A stretch of 64,000 nucleotides of DNA from JAWKWH01 sp963669455 (GTDB taxonomy: Bacteria; Pseudomonadota; Alphaproteobacteria; Rhizobiales; Rhizobiaceae), in the NCBI GenBank assembly GCA_963669455.1, contig OY770026.1, forward strand, positions 1,426,001-1,490,000, written 5' to 3'. The position numbers and the translations under genes were made by a program. Each line of letters starts with the position of its first letter. Position 1 is the stretch's first letter. Positions 43,926 to 53,551 of this stretch are shown here, piece after piece. The notes beneath the pieces are model-generated. The model worked only from the letters and a program-made list of their open reading frames with translations, was not told the origin of the DNA and searched no databases.

Positions 43926-45656
43926 CTAGTTACCACCGAATTCGAGGACCCGGCGGACTTCCTCCCGCGTGGTCAAGCCTTGGCTCACAAGCTGATCGGC
44001 GTGTTGTGCCATGGTAATGAGGCCGTTCTGCTTTGCATGCGCAGTCAATTCCGCATCGCTCACCCCACTGCCCATCAGGTCGGCGATACCGGACGATACT
44101 TCAAGGATCTCATAGACAACGCGCCGGCCGAAATAGCCGCTGCCACGGCATTGGTCACATCCAGATGTTTTGCCTCCGTTGGTTGAGCGGCTTGCAGGAT
44201 CGCATGCGGTGCATGTCCGTCGAACAAGCCTTTGAGCAATGATTGCGCGGATGGTGGCGCCAATTAAATAGTTGTCGATACCGATATCCCGGAGTCTGGC
44301 CAGTGCTCCGACCGCGCTGTTGGTATGCAGTGTCGTGAACACGAGGTGGCCGGTGAGTGCGGCCTGAATCGCGATTTGCGCGCTTTCCCTGTCTCTGATC
44401 TCGCCAATCAGAATTATGTCGGGATCCTGCCTCAGGACCGAGCGCAGCGCTTGTGCGAACGTCAAGTCAATTGCCGGGTCGATCTGAAGTTGTGTTATGT
44501 TCGGCAGTCTATACTCAACGGGATCCTCGACAGTGAAAATCTTCAGGTCATCGGAGTGGCGTTCCTTCAACAGCGAATAGAGTGTTGTTGTTTTCCCGCT
44601 TCCGGTGGGTCCTGTTACCAGCACAACACCGTTTGATACATGGGCAAGTTCGTTTAAGGCGCGGACCGCGCTGTCGTCATAGCCCAGCGCCCCCAGTTCC
44701 AACTCAACCCCAGCGCGATCAAGTATGCGCAGAACAAATGTTTCGCCGTAAACGCTCGGCAGTACTGATACACGCAAATCAATCTGCTGGCCTCTGACCG
44801 CAACACGCATCCGACCGTCCTGCGGTAAACGGCGCTGGGCAATATTCAAACGTGATAATATCTTCAATCTTGTTGCTATTCCGGCATGCATGGCAAGCGG
44901 AGCTTCATCAAAAACCGACAACATTCCGTCACAGCGTAACCGGATACGGACATTGTCAGCCGTTGGTTCTATGTGAATATCGGTGGCACCCTGATCGACA
45001 GCCGCCTGGATTGTCCTGGACACAAAACGGACAATCGGCGCTTCCCGGGCAAAATCACGCAATTGCTCGATATCGTCTTGATTTCTGTCATCCCCTCCAA
45101 TGCCAACATCTGCCAAATCCAGCGTCTGTGCTTCGATGGCAGGTTCCCGGTCTTGTTTAAGCGCAAGAATTTTTTCCGCTATCACGCTTCTTGGGACGAT
45201 CGTTAGATTTGCTTCGCAATCGAGCAGATAGTTGATTGTCTCCACAGGCTCCAGGCAGAACGGATCGGCAATGGCAATAGATATATCTCCGTCATCGCCT
45301 CGCAGCGGAACAATTTCATTGGCTTCGAGGAAGTCGGTTCCGGTGGCCTCGAGCAACTGTGGATCGGTATCTTCCGGCAGGGCCAGTGATACCGGAACCT
45401 GGAAAAAAACAGCGAGATGATGCGCCAGGTCGTCTTCACGCACCAGTCCAAGCTCAATCAGTATGGTGTCCGCTGGATGCTGCGTCGAATGTCTAGCTTT
45501 TTCGGCACGGGCAACTGCCTCCGGCGACAATATTGTGAGCGCGTGCAGATGCGATAGAAAATCCCGAAACGTTTTTGCGTTTTCTAGTGTTGCATTCGCG
45601 CCTTGCTTGTTGTCACAAGATGAATTGACTTCGGTGTTGTCGTGCGTATCGGTCAT
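43926..45656 (-). CDS. gspE: Type II secretion ATPase GspE
   Basis: This secretion ATPase of about 576 residues has Walker A GPTGSGKTT, Asp box and Walker B region DPDIILIGEIRD, His box LTGHLVFTTLHTN, and a C-terminal four-cysteine zinc element CTAC...CDQC. An N-terminal MshEN/GspE-II region precedes these. It acts at the cytoplasmic face. The ATG at 45656 overlaps the gspK stop; a GTG one codon upstream is an alternative. Confidence 0.93.
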   Translation of the reverse strand: MTDTHDNTEVNSSCDNKQGANATLENAKTFRDFLSHLHALTILSPEAVARAEKARHSTQHPADTILIELGLVREDDLAHHLAVFFQVPVSLALPEDTDPQLLEATGTDFLEANEIVPLRGDDGDISIAIADPFCLEPVETINYLLDCEANLTIVPRSVIAEKILALKQDREPAIEAQTLDLADVGIGGDDRNQDDIEQLRDFAREAPIVRFVSRTIQAAVDQGATDIHIEPTADNVRIRLRCDGMLSVFDEAPLAMHAGIATRLKILSRLNIAQRRLPQDGRMRVAVRGQQIDLRVSVLPSVYGETFVLRILDRAGVELELGALGYDDSAVRALNELAHVSNGVVLVTGPTGSGKTTTLYSLLKERHSDDLKIFTVEDPVEYRLPNITQLQIDPAIDLTFAQALRSVLRQDPDIILIGEIRDRESAQIAIQAALTGHLVFTTLHTNSAVGALARLRDIGIDNYLIGATIRAIIAQRLVRRTCTACDPASRSTNGGKTSGCDQCRGSGYFGRRVVYEILEVSSGIADLMGSGVSDAELTAHAKQNGLITMAQHADQLVSQGLTTREEVRRVLEFGGN

Positions 45657-46570
45657 CACAGAAGCTCCAACCGCGCAGCGATCGCCTCACCAAAGACCTC
45701 TGAGCAATCCATTTCACGTATCTCAGGTACAGCAGGCCTTTCCATATAACTGGGATCGGTTACGCGCTCCCGTAAGATCACCTTGCCTTTATTTCCATTT
45801 GAACTTTCAACGATTTGGCCAGCAAAACCGGTGGCTGCATCGCGTATGGATTGAACCTTGACCTCAATCCTGTAGCGGCTTGCTGGACCGGTGTCATGGA
45901 CAATAAACGGGTATTGCGGCGTTGGCCCGTCAGGCAGGTATTTTGCAAGTGCAATCGACATGCTTTGAGCGGAAAGTGTTGCGCGCTGGCTGTGTACGGT
46001 AAAGACTTCGGTTAGCTGCCCAAGCGGCATTTTTGCAAAACCTGGAAATTCATACAGTTCCTCGATGGCTTCAAACGGTGCGTGTTTGAGACCATTGGTC
46101 AACCCGTCGCTGCCGGCGATTGAAGAGTGTACAAATGGATTACGGAATTGTTCTATGAGTGCCGCCAGTCGGGCTGCTTCGGGGTCGCCAAAACCCAGAG
46201 CTTTAAGCCCGTGCATAAGAAGCTCTTTGGAAGCGGTATTCAGATCAATAACACCAAACTGATCCTGTACTTGGAGGTTAATTATCTGGTTTCCGCAGAC
46301 CGTTTGGACCGGGACGGATCGAGGTGGCACGATATGGTGGCTATTGGAACCTGCCGCAAATAATCTCTGTGCAAAGACAGACGTCAATCCGAATGCAAGA
46401 TGGTTTTGTTTACTGCGCAGGTAACTGCCTGACGCAAGCATGAAATCTGTGCGAACCGCAAGGATAAACGGCGTGATGACCGAGGTGATGACGAGCAGGG
46501 ACAATAGCACGAACACGAGCGCAAATCCGCTGTTTGTCTGCTCAGCCGAACTGGCATCGGCCAAAGTCAT
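45656..46570 (-). CDS. gspK: Type II secretion minor pseudopilin GspK
   Basis: The protein has about 304 residues. The prepilin-like motif is SGFALVFVLLSLLVITSVIT; +5 is not Glu, as expected for GspK. The large periplasmic domain has two helix-hairpin-like segments (GVIDLNTASKELLMHGLKAL). It caps the pseudopilus tip. An in-frame GTG at 46573 could also start it. Confidence 0.85.
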   Translation of the reverse strand: MTLADASSAEQTNSGFALVFVLLSLLVITSVITPFILAVRTDFMLASGSYLRSKQNHLAFGLTSVFAQRLFAAGSNSHHIVPPRSVPVQTVCGNQIINLQVQDQFGVIDLNTASKELLMHGLKALGFGDPEAARLAALIEQFRNPFVHSSIAGSDGLTNGLKHAPFEAIEELYEFPGFAKMPLGQLTEVFTVHSQRATLSAQSMSIALAKYLPDGPTPQYPFIVHDTGPASRYRIEVKVQSIRDAATGFAGQIVESSNGNKGKVILRERVTDPSYMERPAVPEIREMDCSEVFGEAIAARLELL

Positions 46571-47109
46571 CACCGGTCCTCCGGATACAATCCGATTGAC
46601 ACAGCATTGCTTCCCGATACGACGGTAATTGCTGTCAAGTGGATTTCAGACAAGGTCCATGTACCGACTGAATCTCCGGCAAAAAGCCACACCGGATCGG
46701 AATTTGCATCAATCAGAACAAGCGCTCTGGAAGTCTCCCCCGACATGCTGACCCCAAACAAATGGATTTTGGGCGGCGTCGCTACACGGCGTTCATTGGC
46801 TAATTTGGCGACCGGGACTGAAGGCTCTAGCATAATTTCTACCGGAGGTTTGGGCTTCGGCTTTGGAGGCTGATATTTGCGGCGAGTTGGACTGAAAAGC
46901 GGGCGGGAGAACGTTTCCAGAAAAGTATCGTCCGCTGTGATCGAGCTTACCGGCTCTCCATTCAACGGTTCCTGGTTCAAAAACTGGGAGGCCTCACGGC
47001 TTTCGATAACGATCGGCGAAATGTCGATGGGTGCTGTCACGAGCAGCCAACTGGCGGCTACAGCGCCGATGGCCATAATGACCGATCCCCATTTGACCAA
47101 AACACTCAC
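46570..47109 (-). CDS. GspC-like inner-membrane protein (HR domain, no PDZ)
   Basis: This 179-residue protein starts at GTG overlapping gspM. One N-terminal membrane segment (IMAIGAVAASWLLVTAPI) is followed by a proline-rich linker KPKPKPPVE and a domain resembling the GspC homology region (FSRPLFSPTRR ... IHLFGVSMSG ... ALVLIDANSDPVWLFAGDSV). No PDZ or coiled-coil tail is present. It probably contacts the secretin GspD. It may be called GspN in some annotations. Confidence 0.65.
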   Translation of the reverse strand: MSVLVKWGSVIMAIGAVAASWLLVTAPIDISPIVIESREASQFLNQEPLNGEPVSSITADDTFLETFSRPLFSPTRRKYQPPKPKPKPPVEIMLEPSVPVAKLANERRVATPPKIHLFGVSMSGETSRALVLIDANSDPVWLFAGDSVGTWTLSEIHLTAITVVSGSNAVSIGLYPEDR

Positions 47110-47702
47110 GGGCTTGCGTCTTTGTCTGGCGGAAGAGCTCCGAAAAACTGCAATTGTGCAACAATTTCCGGCGGGCCATTCAATTCGCCTCGCTGTGCGG
47201 CTGCTGTGGCGTTAATTGAAACCCGGCGTATGATTAAATAGGGCTTTGACGTTTCGATATCGAACAAGGTCGAGTGCATGGCCTCAATTGTGCCCGACAA
47301 ATTTGCCTGCAATCCTGCATATCGGATGTTATCGCGCAATCTCGTAGGGCTGTCTCCCACTGAAATGACCTGTAATCCGTGCGCTGAAGCAATTGAATTT
47401 AAGCGGCTTTGCAATTCGCTGCGTATGATCGGCTCACTGGAACCTTGCAAAAATTCTGCAGGAGATGAGGTGCTAATCGCAAACGTGTCTTCACCGGCTA
47501 GCGACTGTCGCAGCCCGACAAGGGATTTGAGCGTACCAAGCCGCTCGCGCTTTACTTGAATGGCATTCGCTTCCAGCGTTAACAGGTTGGTGATGATCCA
47601 TCCCGAGGCAAGCAGACAGGATAAAATCCCAACAAGGATGATAAAAGCCAATCCTCTTCGTTGCATTGGCGGCATGTTCAAAAGCGCAGTCATTTTATCC
47701 AT
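47106..47702 (-). CDS. gspM: Type II secretion protein GspM
   Basis: The protein has 198 residues with a single N-terminal membrane helix (LAFIILVGILSCLLASGWII), then a coiled and ferredoxin-like periplasmic domain of the GspM type. It pairs with GspL in the inner-membrane platform. It overlaps gspL by 8 bases and the GspC-like gene by 4. Confidence 0.75.
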   Translation of the reverse strand: MDKMTALLNMPPMQRRGLAFIILVGILSCLLASGWIITNLLTLEANAIQVKRERLGTLKSLVGLRQSLAGEDTFAISTSSPAEFLQGSSEPIIRSELQSRLNSIASAHGLQVISVGDSPTRLRDNIRYAGLQANLSGTIEAMHSTLFDIETSKPYLIIRRVSINATAAAQRGELNGPPEIVAQLQFFGALPPDKDASP

Positions 47703-48726
47703 CGGTTGTCTTGTCCACTTTCAGACTGATGGTGAAGCGTTCGCCTGACTGGTCACTCAACCGTACGACCGAGGTGTCGAATGTGGGCGCTCTAAACAAG
47801 TCTGATTCCTCCAGCACTGGAACAAGTGAAGCCGCTGAATCGGAAACGCCGGCGAAAACGACTGAATTGCCATCAATGTTGATGTTAGTCAGCCACGTTT
47901 CATCAGGGAGAATACGGGACAGCTCTTCCAGGATTGTTACAATGGGTACGGCATCTTTTCTCTCAGCGCGCACCGCTTCGAGCTGACTTATTTTCAGGTT
48001 GCGGGCCGCGATCAGCGTCCGTACCTGGTTGGCTTCGATATTAGTCTTGATGAGATGCCTGTCGAGCTCGGCCGAAGCCTCGCGCAAGCGCCAATGAGTA
48101 TGGGCAACGATGCCAAGAGCACTCACCAACACCAATACCCAAGCAGAGAGGAAAACGCCTCTTGAAATGACTTGCGAACGTGGCCGAGGGCAAATTTTCA
48201 ACAAGCTCGATGCATCACAGAAGAACCTGTTATTGCGATGCTGAAAGGCTAAATAACCAATCGAAAATCGCGACTGATTTAGGGCTTCAACCAACGGAGC
48301 TAAAACCGATTTCTTTACCAGAAAATAGTCGCTGCCGTTTTCGTCTGTTTTCCGGTCACGAAGGAAAATAAATGTATCTTCAACGCCGAATGGCGTCTTT
48401 GCCTGCATGTCAATTTTAGCCATGGCTGAATGCCGGCTTTTGGGCAATCTCAGCTGCGAAATTTGCCGCCTCAGATAACAACCCGTTTCAACAGTTATGC
48501 CAACAAAAGTTCCTCGACGGCTGCGCTGGCGTTTCCTGAGTTCCTCTATGACCTCATCGGGTGATTTGTATTCAGTGTGATCGGTATCCAGATCAATCAA
48601 TGTCCCGTCGCGCCTGATGCGCAGATTGGCAAACACAGGGCCAACGGCTGATTTACGACGAAACACCTGCCTGATTTCAGACCACCACCAATCTGCTAAA
48701 TCGTTTAAGTTGTCACGAATTGCCAT
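47695..48726 (-). CDS. gspL: Type II secretion protein GspL/PilN-like
   Basis: This 343-residue protein has a cytoplasmic actin-like N-terminal part, one membrane helix (VISRGVFLSAWVLVLVSALG, about 187-206), and a PilN-like periplasmic coiled coil plus ferredoxin fold (LEELSRILPDETWLTNINID). It links GspE to GspM. It is the first gene of the minus-strand gsp operon. Confidence 0.8.
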   Translation of the reverse strand: MAIRDNLNDLADWWWSEIRQVFRRKSAVGPVFANLRIRRDGTLIDLDTDHTEYKSPDEVIEELRKRQRSRRGTFVGITVETGCYLRRQISQLRLPKSRHSAMAKIDMQAKTPFGVEDTFIFLRDRKTDENGSDYFLVKKSVLAPLVEALNQSRFSIGYLAFQHRNNRFFCDASSLLKICPRPRSQVISRGVFLSAWVLVLVSALGIVAHTHWRLREASAELDRHLIKTNIEANQVRTLIAARNLKISQLEAVRAERKDAVPIVTILEELSRILPDETWLTNINIDGNSVVFAGVSDSAASLVPVLEESDLFRAPTFDTSVVRLSDQSGERFTISLKVDKTTDG

Positions 48727-49314
48727 GACTATTTATTTTTCGACACAATACGAAACGGGGTTTGATAGCGATGGCCGAAAGATTTACCAGCATCGAATTT
48801 CTTACTTCAACTGACAAAAAATCTAGATGGCCAATGAATGTTGAGACCCGTTTGAGAATTGCATAATTGCCGAGAAGAAGCCATCGGAGAACTATGCTTT
48901 CCCACATATTTATTCAGCGCAAAATTGGTGAGTAATATAACAAAGACGCAATAATGAGCTTTAAACCCGCGTAAAAAATTCTGTCGAAAACCAACAACCA
49001 ATTGTTGTGTTTGGTAGTAATTTGTGCCTGATTGAAAGCGGCGATATTGGAAATTCTTGTAACTGAGAGCGGGATTTTACTTGCCCTGGTAACAAGCCAG
49101 GACACCACCGGCGCCAATGATAAAACTTCATGATAATGCCAGGGTGAATTTGGCATGCCGACATCAGTATTTGATTTTTGCTCTTCGATTGAAAGTGATC
49201 AGATGGCACGCGTTTGGATGCCGCCCGGCCATATCGAGTGGTTAAACAGCTGGAGCCTGCAATCGCTGATGGGTAAGGGGTTTCCGGCCTGGTATTCAGT
49301 ATGGCAAAAAAGGA
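48727..49314. other. Divergent gspL/gspD intergenic region
   Basis: These 588 bases are AT-rich and hold no supported gene. It must contain both divergent gsp promoters, but I could not assign them. A 55-codon plus-strand frame (49155-49322, MPTSVFDFCSS) ends overlapping gspD; its reality is doubtful. A dyad CAACAACCAATTGTTGTG lies near 48992-49009. Confidence 0.5.
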
Positions 49315-51405
49315 ATGGTTAGATGGATCGCCATTATACTTGCCATCAGTTTCTTGACGAGCTGTGGAACTGTGGGGTCTGGGGGAGGACTTTTTGAAGA
49401 TGCGCTAGAGGGATTGGATGCCTCTGGAAGCGCTGAGCCGAAGCCTCAAAAGACCGGCCTTAGAAGCCTGTTCAACCGCGGCAAAATTGGGCAAACCTCC
49501 GGTGCGATAACTCAGGGAAGCGGCAAGTTTGTCTCTTCGCGGGCACCGGCGATTGTGCCGGACAAAACGACCGCGGGTGGAGAAGGCTACCGGATCAACC
49601 TGATCAATGCGCCGATAGCATCTGCGGCAAAGAACATCCTCGGCGATATTCTTGGCCTCAACTACGTGGTTGACGCCCGTGTCAAAGGATCAATGACACT
49701 ACAGACCAGTTCGCCCGTGGGACGAATAGCATTGCTGGACATATTTGAGGCTACGCTGCTCGCCAATGGCGCATCCATCGTCAAGGGTGCGGGCAGCTAT
49801 CAGATCATACCAATTGGCGAAGCGCTTGTGGGTACGCCTTCGATCAGCGTTCCATCAGTTGCACCCTCCGGTCCAGGCATCAAGGTTCAGGTGATCGAGC
49901 TCAGGCATATATCTGCCGGTGAGATGAGGAACATTCTGGAGCCGATCAGCCGGAAAGGCTCCATACTTCGGGTCGATGATGCCAGAAACTACGTCATGAT
50001 CGCTGGCACCAATGCAGACCTTGCAGCCATGCGTGATGCAATTTCGGTCTTCGACGTCGATTGGATGCGCGGAATGTCTGTCGCACTGCATCCGCTCAAG
50101 ACATCGCAGCCCGCAGAAGTTGCCCGTGAACTTGAGACAATTTTCGGTGTCAAGGAAGGCCCCGGTGCAGGTGTTATCAGGTTTGTGCCAAACCAGAGGC
50201 TGAAATCAATCCTGGTGATGACGTCGAGGCCGCAATATCTAAAGCGCGCGGCAAGTTGGATCAGGCAGCTTGACCGGCTGGCAAACACCAACGAAGAGCG
50301 CCTCTTCGTCTACGAGATACAAAACCGGTCGGCCGAGGAGCTTGCAACCGTGCTGCAATCGGTCATCGCTTCAGGCGGGCGTCGCGAGGCCGGTGGCGCA
50401 ATCGCTCCTGATCTTAACCCGACGGAAATTTCCAGCGCTGGTGCACAGTCATCGGGCGCCTCCAATGCAAACCTGAGCTATGATGGTGCAGGAGCCGGCA
50501 CCTCGGTTGTGGCCGACGTAGAAAACAACGCGCTGCTCATATCTTCAACGGCACGCGAATATGAGCGCATCGAGCGCATCCTCCAGCAACTGGATGTGCT
50601 TCCGACCCAGGTTCTGCTGGAGGCAGTGATCGCCGAGGTTTCATTGAATGATGAACTGAAATTCGGCGTGCGCTGGTTTTTCGAAAACGGCAATTTCAGC
50701 CTTCGCCTGTCCGATCTTGCATCGGGCTTTGTGGGGCCGAGTTTTCCCGGGCTCGGCTGGACCTATGCAACAAAGGATATCCAGGTCACACTCAACGCAT
50801 TGTCGAGCGTCACCGATGTGAAAGTGGTCTCGTCTCCCAACCTGATGGCCCTCAACAACCAAAAGGCAATCTTGCAGATCGGCGATCAGGTTCCAATTAT
50901 TACGCAAACCTCCACGAGCCCCGTTGGCGGGGGAGCGCCGGTGATTAACACCGTCGAACTCAAGGATACCGGCGTTATTCTGGCGATGACCCCCCGGGTG
51001 AACAGTTCCGGGCGTGTTCTTCTGGATATCGAGCAGGAGGTGAGCAATGTTGTCAGAACAACCTCGTCGGGTATCGATTCACCAACGATCCAGCAAAGAA
51101 AGGTCGCCACCCGCGTTGCCGTCAATGATGGTGAAGTGCTGGCGCTGGGCGGTCTTATTCAGGAGCGCAAGACAAACTCCCGGGGGCAAGTTCCGGTCCT
51201 TGGTGAAATTCCGATCCTCGGAAATGCGTTTAAGAACAAGACCGACACAATCAGCCGCACCGAACTGATCATTTTCATACGGCCCCGCATTGTTCGCAAT
51301 GTGCGCGAGGCGCGCCAGGTGACGGACGAGTTTCGCCGTAATCTTGAATTTGGTGAGCGTACACCCGGGCAGAAAATCAACAGCCAGCTTAGGCGGTTGC
51401 AATAG
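49315..51405 (+). CDS. gspD: Type II secretion secretin GspD
   Basis: The 696-residue outer-membrane secretin begins with a lipoprotein signal, MVRWIAIILAISFLTSC, so it would be lipidated at Cys17 and may not need a pilotin. Periplasmic N0-N3 domains follow (for example INLINAPIASAAKNILGDIL). A long linker around 360-405 leads into the secretin core (QVLLEAVIAEVSLNDELKFG ... VPVLGEIPILGNAFK). Purine-rich AAGGA directly abuts the ATG, so translation may be weak. Confidence 0.92.
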   Translation: MVRWIAIILAISFLTSCGTVGSGGGLFEDALEGLDASGSAEPKPQKTGLRSLFNRGKIGQTSGAITQGSGKFVSSRAPAIVPDKTTAGGEGYRINLINAPIASAAKNILGDILGLNYVVDARVKGSMTLQTSSPVGRIALLDIFEATLLANGASIVKGAGSYQIIPIGEALVGTPSISVPSVAPSGPGIKVQVIELRHISAGEMRNILEPISRKGSILRVDDARNYVMIAGTNADLAAMRDAISVFDVDWMRGMSVALHPLKTSQPAEVARELETIFGVKEGPGAGVIRFVPNQRLKSILVMTSRPQYLKRAASWIRQLDRLANTNEERLFVYEIQNRSAEELATVLQSVIASGGRREAGGAIAPDLNPTEISSAGAQSSGASNANLSYDGAGAGTSVVADVENNALLISSTAREYERIERILQQLDVLPTQVLLEAVIAEVSLNDELKFGVRWFFENGNFSLRLSDLASGFVGPSFPGLGWTYATKDIQVTLNALSSVTDVKVVSSPNLMALNNQKAILQIGDQVPIITQTSTSPVGGGAPVINTVELKDTGVILAMTPRVNSSGRVLLDIEQEVSNVVRTTSSGIDSPTIQQRKVATRVAVNDGEVLALGGLIQERKTNSRGQVPVLGEIPILGNAFKNKTDTISRTELIIFIRPRIVRNVREARQVTDEFRRNLEFGERTPGQKINSQLRRLQ

Positions 51406-51421
51406 GGAGCGATTGCAAGAC

Positions 51422-51943
51422 ATGCTACCTGTAGCCACTTTATTTCCGCATATGCTGTTTGGCCTGCTGCTTTTTGGCATCGTCACGGCAATCACAATTG
51501 TCGACCTTAACAGGTTGATCATTCCCGATGCGCTCAACCTGTCACTGGCGGCTGGCGGATTTGCATTTCAGGCCTGGTCTCTTACAGCCTTTCCGTTTGC
51601 TTCGTTGGTGTTTTCCTCGTCTGTCGTGATCGCCTTTTTTCTGGTCCGGCTGATCTTTGTCAAAACGCGCGGCGTTGCCGGCCTCGGATTAGGGGACGTA
51701 AAAATGGCCGGTGCGTCGTCGTTCTGGTTCAGCCCCTGGAACCTGCCGCTTTTTATGCTTCTCGCCTGTTGTTCGGCGTTGTTGTTCGTCGCGCTTACAA
51801 CCGTCAAAGAAGGGCGTGCAGCACTGTCACAGCGTTTTGCCTTTGGCCCATTTCTGGGCTTCGGTGTGTTTGCAACCTGGCTGATTGAACGCACCGGCGT
51901 GGCGACATTCATTCCCGGTTTTGCAAACAGTGGAGGGTATTGA
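51422..51943 (+). CDS. Prepilin peptidase (A24, CpaA-like short form)
   Basis: The protein has about 173 residues (a TTG at 51413 would add three). It is a membrane aspartyl protease with both catalytic motifs, VDLNRLIIPDALN and GLGDVKM. It has several hydrophobic segments but no N-terminal cysteine-containing methylase half, so it is shorter than GspO. It would cleave GspG, H, I, J and K leaders. Its stop overlaps the gspG start. Confidence 0.82.
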   Translation: MLPVATLFPHMLFGLLLFGIVTAITIVDLNRLIIPDALNLSLAAGGFAFQAWSLTAFPFASLVFSSSVVIAFFLVRLIFVKTRGVAGLGLGDVKMAGASSFWFSPWNLPLFMLLACCSALLFVALTTVKEGRAALSQRFAFGPFLGFGVFATWLIERTGVATFIPGFANSGGY

Positions 51944-52425
51944 TGAAGCCATATGTTGACTTTCGGAGCACCGATCTGAAACGCACTGCCTGGCAACGCG
52001 CCGATACCGGCACCGACAAACGGGGCGAGGCGGGTTTTACCCTTGTTGAGCTTTTAGTCGTGCTGGCGATTATCGCCCTGATCGCCGCCATGGCGGCACC
52101 GCAGGTGCTGCGCTATCTGGGTTCGGCGCGCTCTGACACGGCGATGGCACAGATCCGCAACATAGAAAGCGCGCTTGAACTGTTTTACATCGACAATCTG
52201 CGTTATCCGACGGATGAGGAAGGCCTGTCCGTCCTTTCCGTTGCGCCTGCCGATCTGCGTGAGCGCTGGAACGGGCCCTACATGAAAAAAGCCGATCAGC
52301 TGGTTGATCCATGGGGGCGGCCCTATCTCTACCGGGTGTCGGATAATTCCGTGATCGTTTTGTCCTATGGGCGTGACGGCACTGAGAACGGCGATGGCGA
52401 AGACCGCGATCTGAGCAACAATTGA
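51943..52425 (+). CDS. gspG: Type II secretion major pseudopilin GspG
   Basis: The protein has 160 residues with an unusually long, about 31-residue leader before the cleavage motif AGFTLVELLVVLAIIALIAA. The conserved FYIDNLRYPTDEEGLSVL region and calcium-loop-type C-terminus (VDPWGRPYLYR ... SYGRDGTENG) identify GspG. The start at 51943 has GGAGG 6 bases upstream. It polymerises to the pseudopilus. Confidence 0.92.
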   Translation: MKPYVDFRSTDLKRTAWQRADTGTDKRGEAGFTLVELLVVLAIIALIAAMAAPQVLRYLGSARSDTAMAQIRNIESALELFYIDNLRYPTDEEGLSVLSVAPADLRERWNGPYMKKADQLVDPWGRPYLYRVSDNSVIVLSYGRDGTENGDGEDRDLSNN

Positions 52426-52499
52426 TTGTGGTCGCCGGATGCGAGTGACGGCGCGTTGGAAAGGCTGAGAGGCTGAGAGGCTGCGAAGAATGCGCCTCG

Positions 52500-52980
52500 A
52501 TTGCCGTTAATCTCGGCCTCTATTGTGTCATCCTCGGGTCTCTATTGCCTCACTCTTGGCCCCCTATTACCTCACTCTCGGGCCCTACACCGTCATCCTC
52601 GACCCCCTACGCCGTCATCCTCGGGCTTGTCCCGAGGATCTGCCGGCGGCGGTGCTTTTTAGCGCAAAATCCCCCCTCTGTCGGCACTGCCGACATCCCG
52701 CCTGCAAGGGGGGGAGAGTGGGTGCGGTGCTTCGGCTCATTTGCTTTCATGGAAAAGAAAACAGGGCGGCAGGAAAAGCGCAAAGGCCGGCGACGGATCA
52801 TTCTCCTCCCTTCAAGGCGGAGATGTCACTGCAGGTGACAAAGGGGGGCGAGAAAGCGCAAAGGCCGGTTGATCCCCGGGACAGGCCCGGGGATGACGTA
52901 GTAGGGGCCCGGGGATGACGTGAGGACAAGCCCGGGGATGACGGTTTTGAGGCCTGAGGATGACGTGCCTGGTATTTGGC
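52500..52980. repeat. Nested inverted intergenic repeats
   Basis: Several degenerate copies of GTCATCCTCGGG on the left (52517-52640) face copies of CCCGGGGATGACG on the right (52870-52970). Inside them, a CCCCTCTGTCGGCACTGCCG element (52675-52718) faces an inverted relative near 52805-52852 (AGATGTCACTGCAGGTGACA). The pattern matches families of palindromic elements common in Rhizobiales intergenic DNA. No gene is supported in 52426-53133; the frames there are made of repeat. Confidence 0.65.
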
Positions 52981-53133
52981 GGTGGGGATGGGTTTTAGGC
53001 GAACCGTCGAGGATCAAAACCCGTAAGCTTGGAACGTGGGTATATGCCGGAGTGGTTGCCGCGTTGGGTGAGATGATGCCGGCGAATTAAGCAAATTGTC
53101 ACTGCAATTGCCGTAATTGCAAATTTTTGATAT

Positions 53134-53541
53134 CTATTTTTTTTTAACTAAAACTTTTTTCAAGACATCCTCTGCATCACTATCAATAATATCTAGATAT
53201 TTACAAGCTTCGAAAAAAAACTCACTAAAGTATAATTTGTCAAATATGCCCATCCCTGATATTCCTATACATATCCTTATTATATATTCCTGCTTTTTAT
53301 CTTCAAATTCATTTTTTAATTTTTCAACAAAATATTCATTCAACTGTCTCATTTCGGTCAATTCGATATAATTCAACTCCAGATAATTTTCTCTCAGTTT
53401 GATCGCTTTTCTGCATTCATGGCAAAAATTACCATCAACTTGCTTTAACAATATGGCAAGTGACAAGCGAAGCTGGTGGCTGGATGCAGTTGAAAAGTAG
53501 GGACTAGCATCCAGCTTTTTGTCAAGTTCCTCGAAACTCAT
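53134..53541 (-). CDS. Putative immunity protein for the deaminase-like Rhs module
   Basis: The protein has 135 residues from MSFEELDKKLDASPY, 10 bases after the stop of the Rhs deaminase-tip gene, and is much more AT-rich than the flanking gsp genes. It is acidic/lysine-rich and alpha-helical in look, with a CHEC pair in the middle and no signal or membrane segment, so cytoplasmic. No family is recognised. Immunity function is inferred from position alone. Confidence 0.6.
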   Translation of the reverse strand: MSFEELDKKLDASPYFSTASSHQLRLSLAILLKQVDGNFCHECRKAIKLRENYLELNYIELTEMRQLNEYFVEKLKNEFEDKKQEYIIRICIGISGMGIFDKLYFSEFFFEACKYLDIIDSDAEDVLKKVLVKKK

Positions 53542-53551
53542 ATTCAATTTG

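Noticed and set aside
49155..49322. 55-codon plus-strand frame ending at the gspD start
   Set aside because: Only position argues for it; ribosome site is poor and composition is not coding-like, so it is mentioned in the intergenic note only.
52523..52918. Plus-strand frames of 97-131 codons after gspG
   Set aside because: Composed of palindromic repeats on both strands; low-complexity translation.
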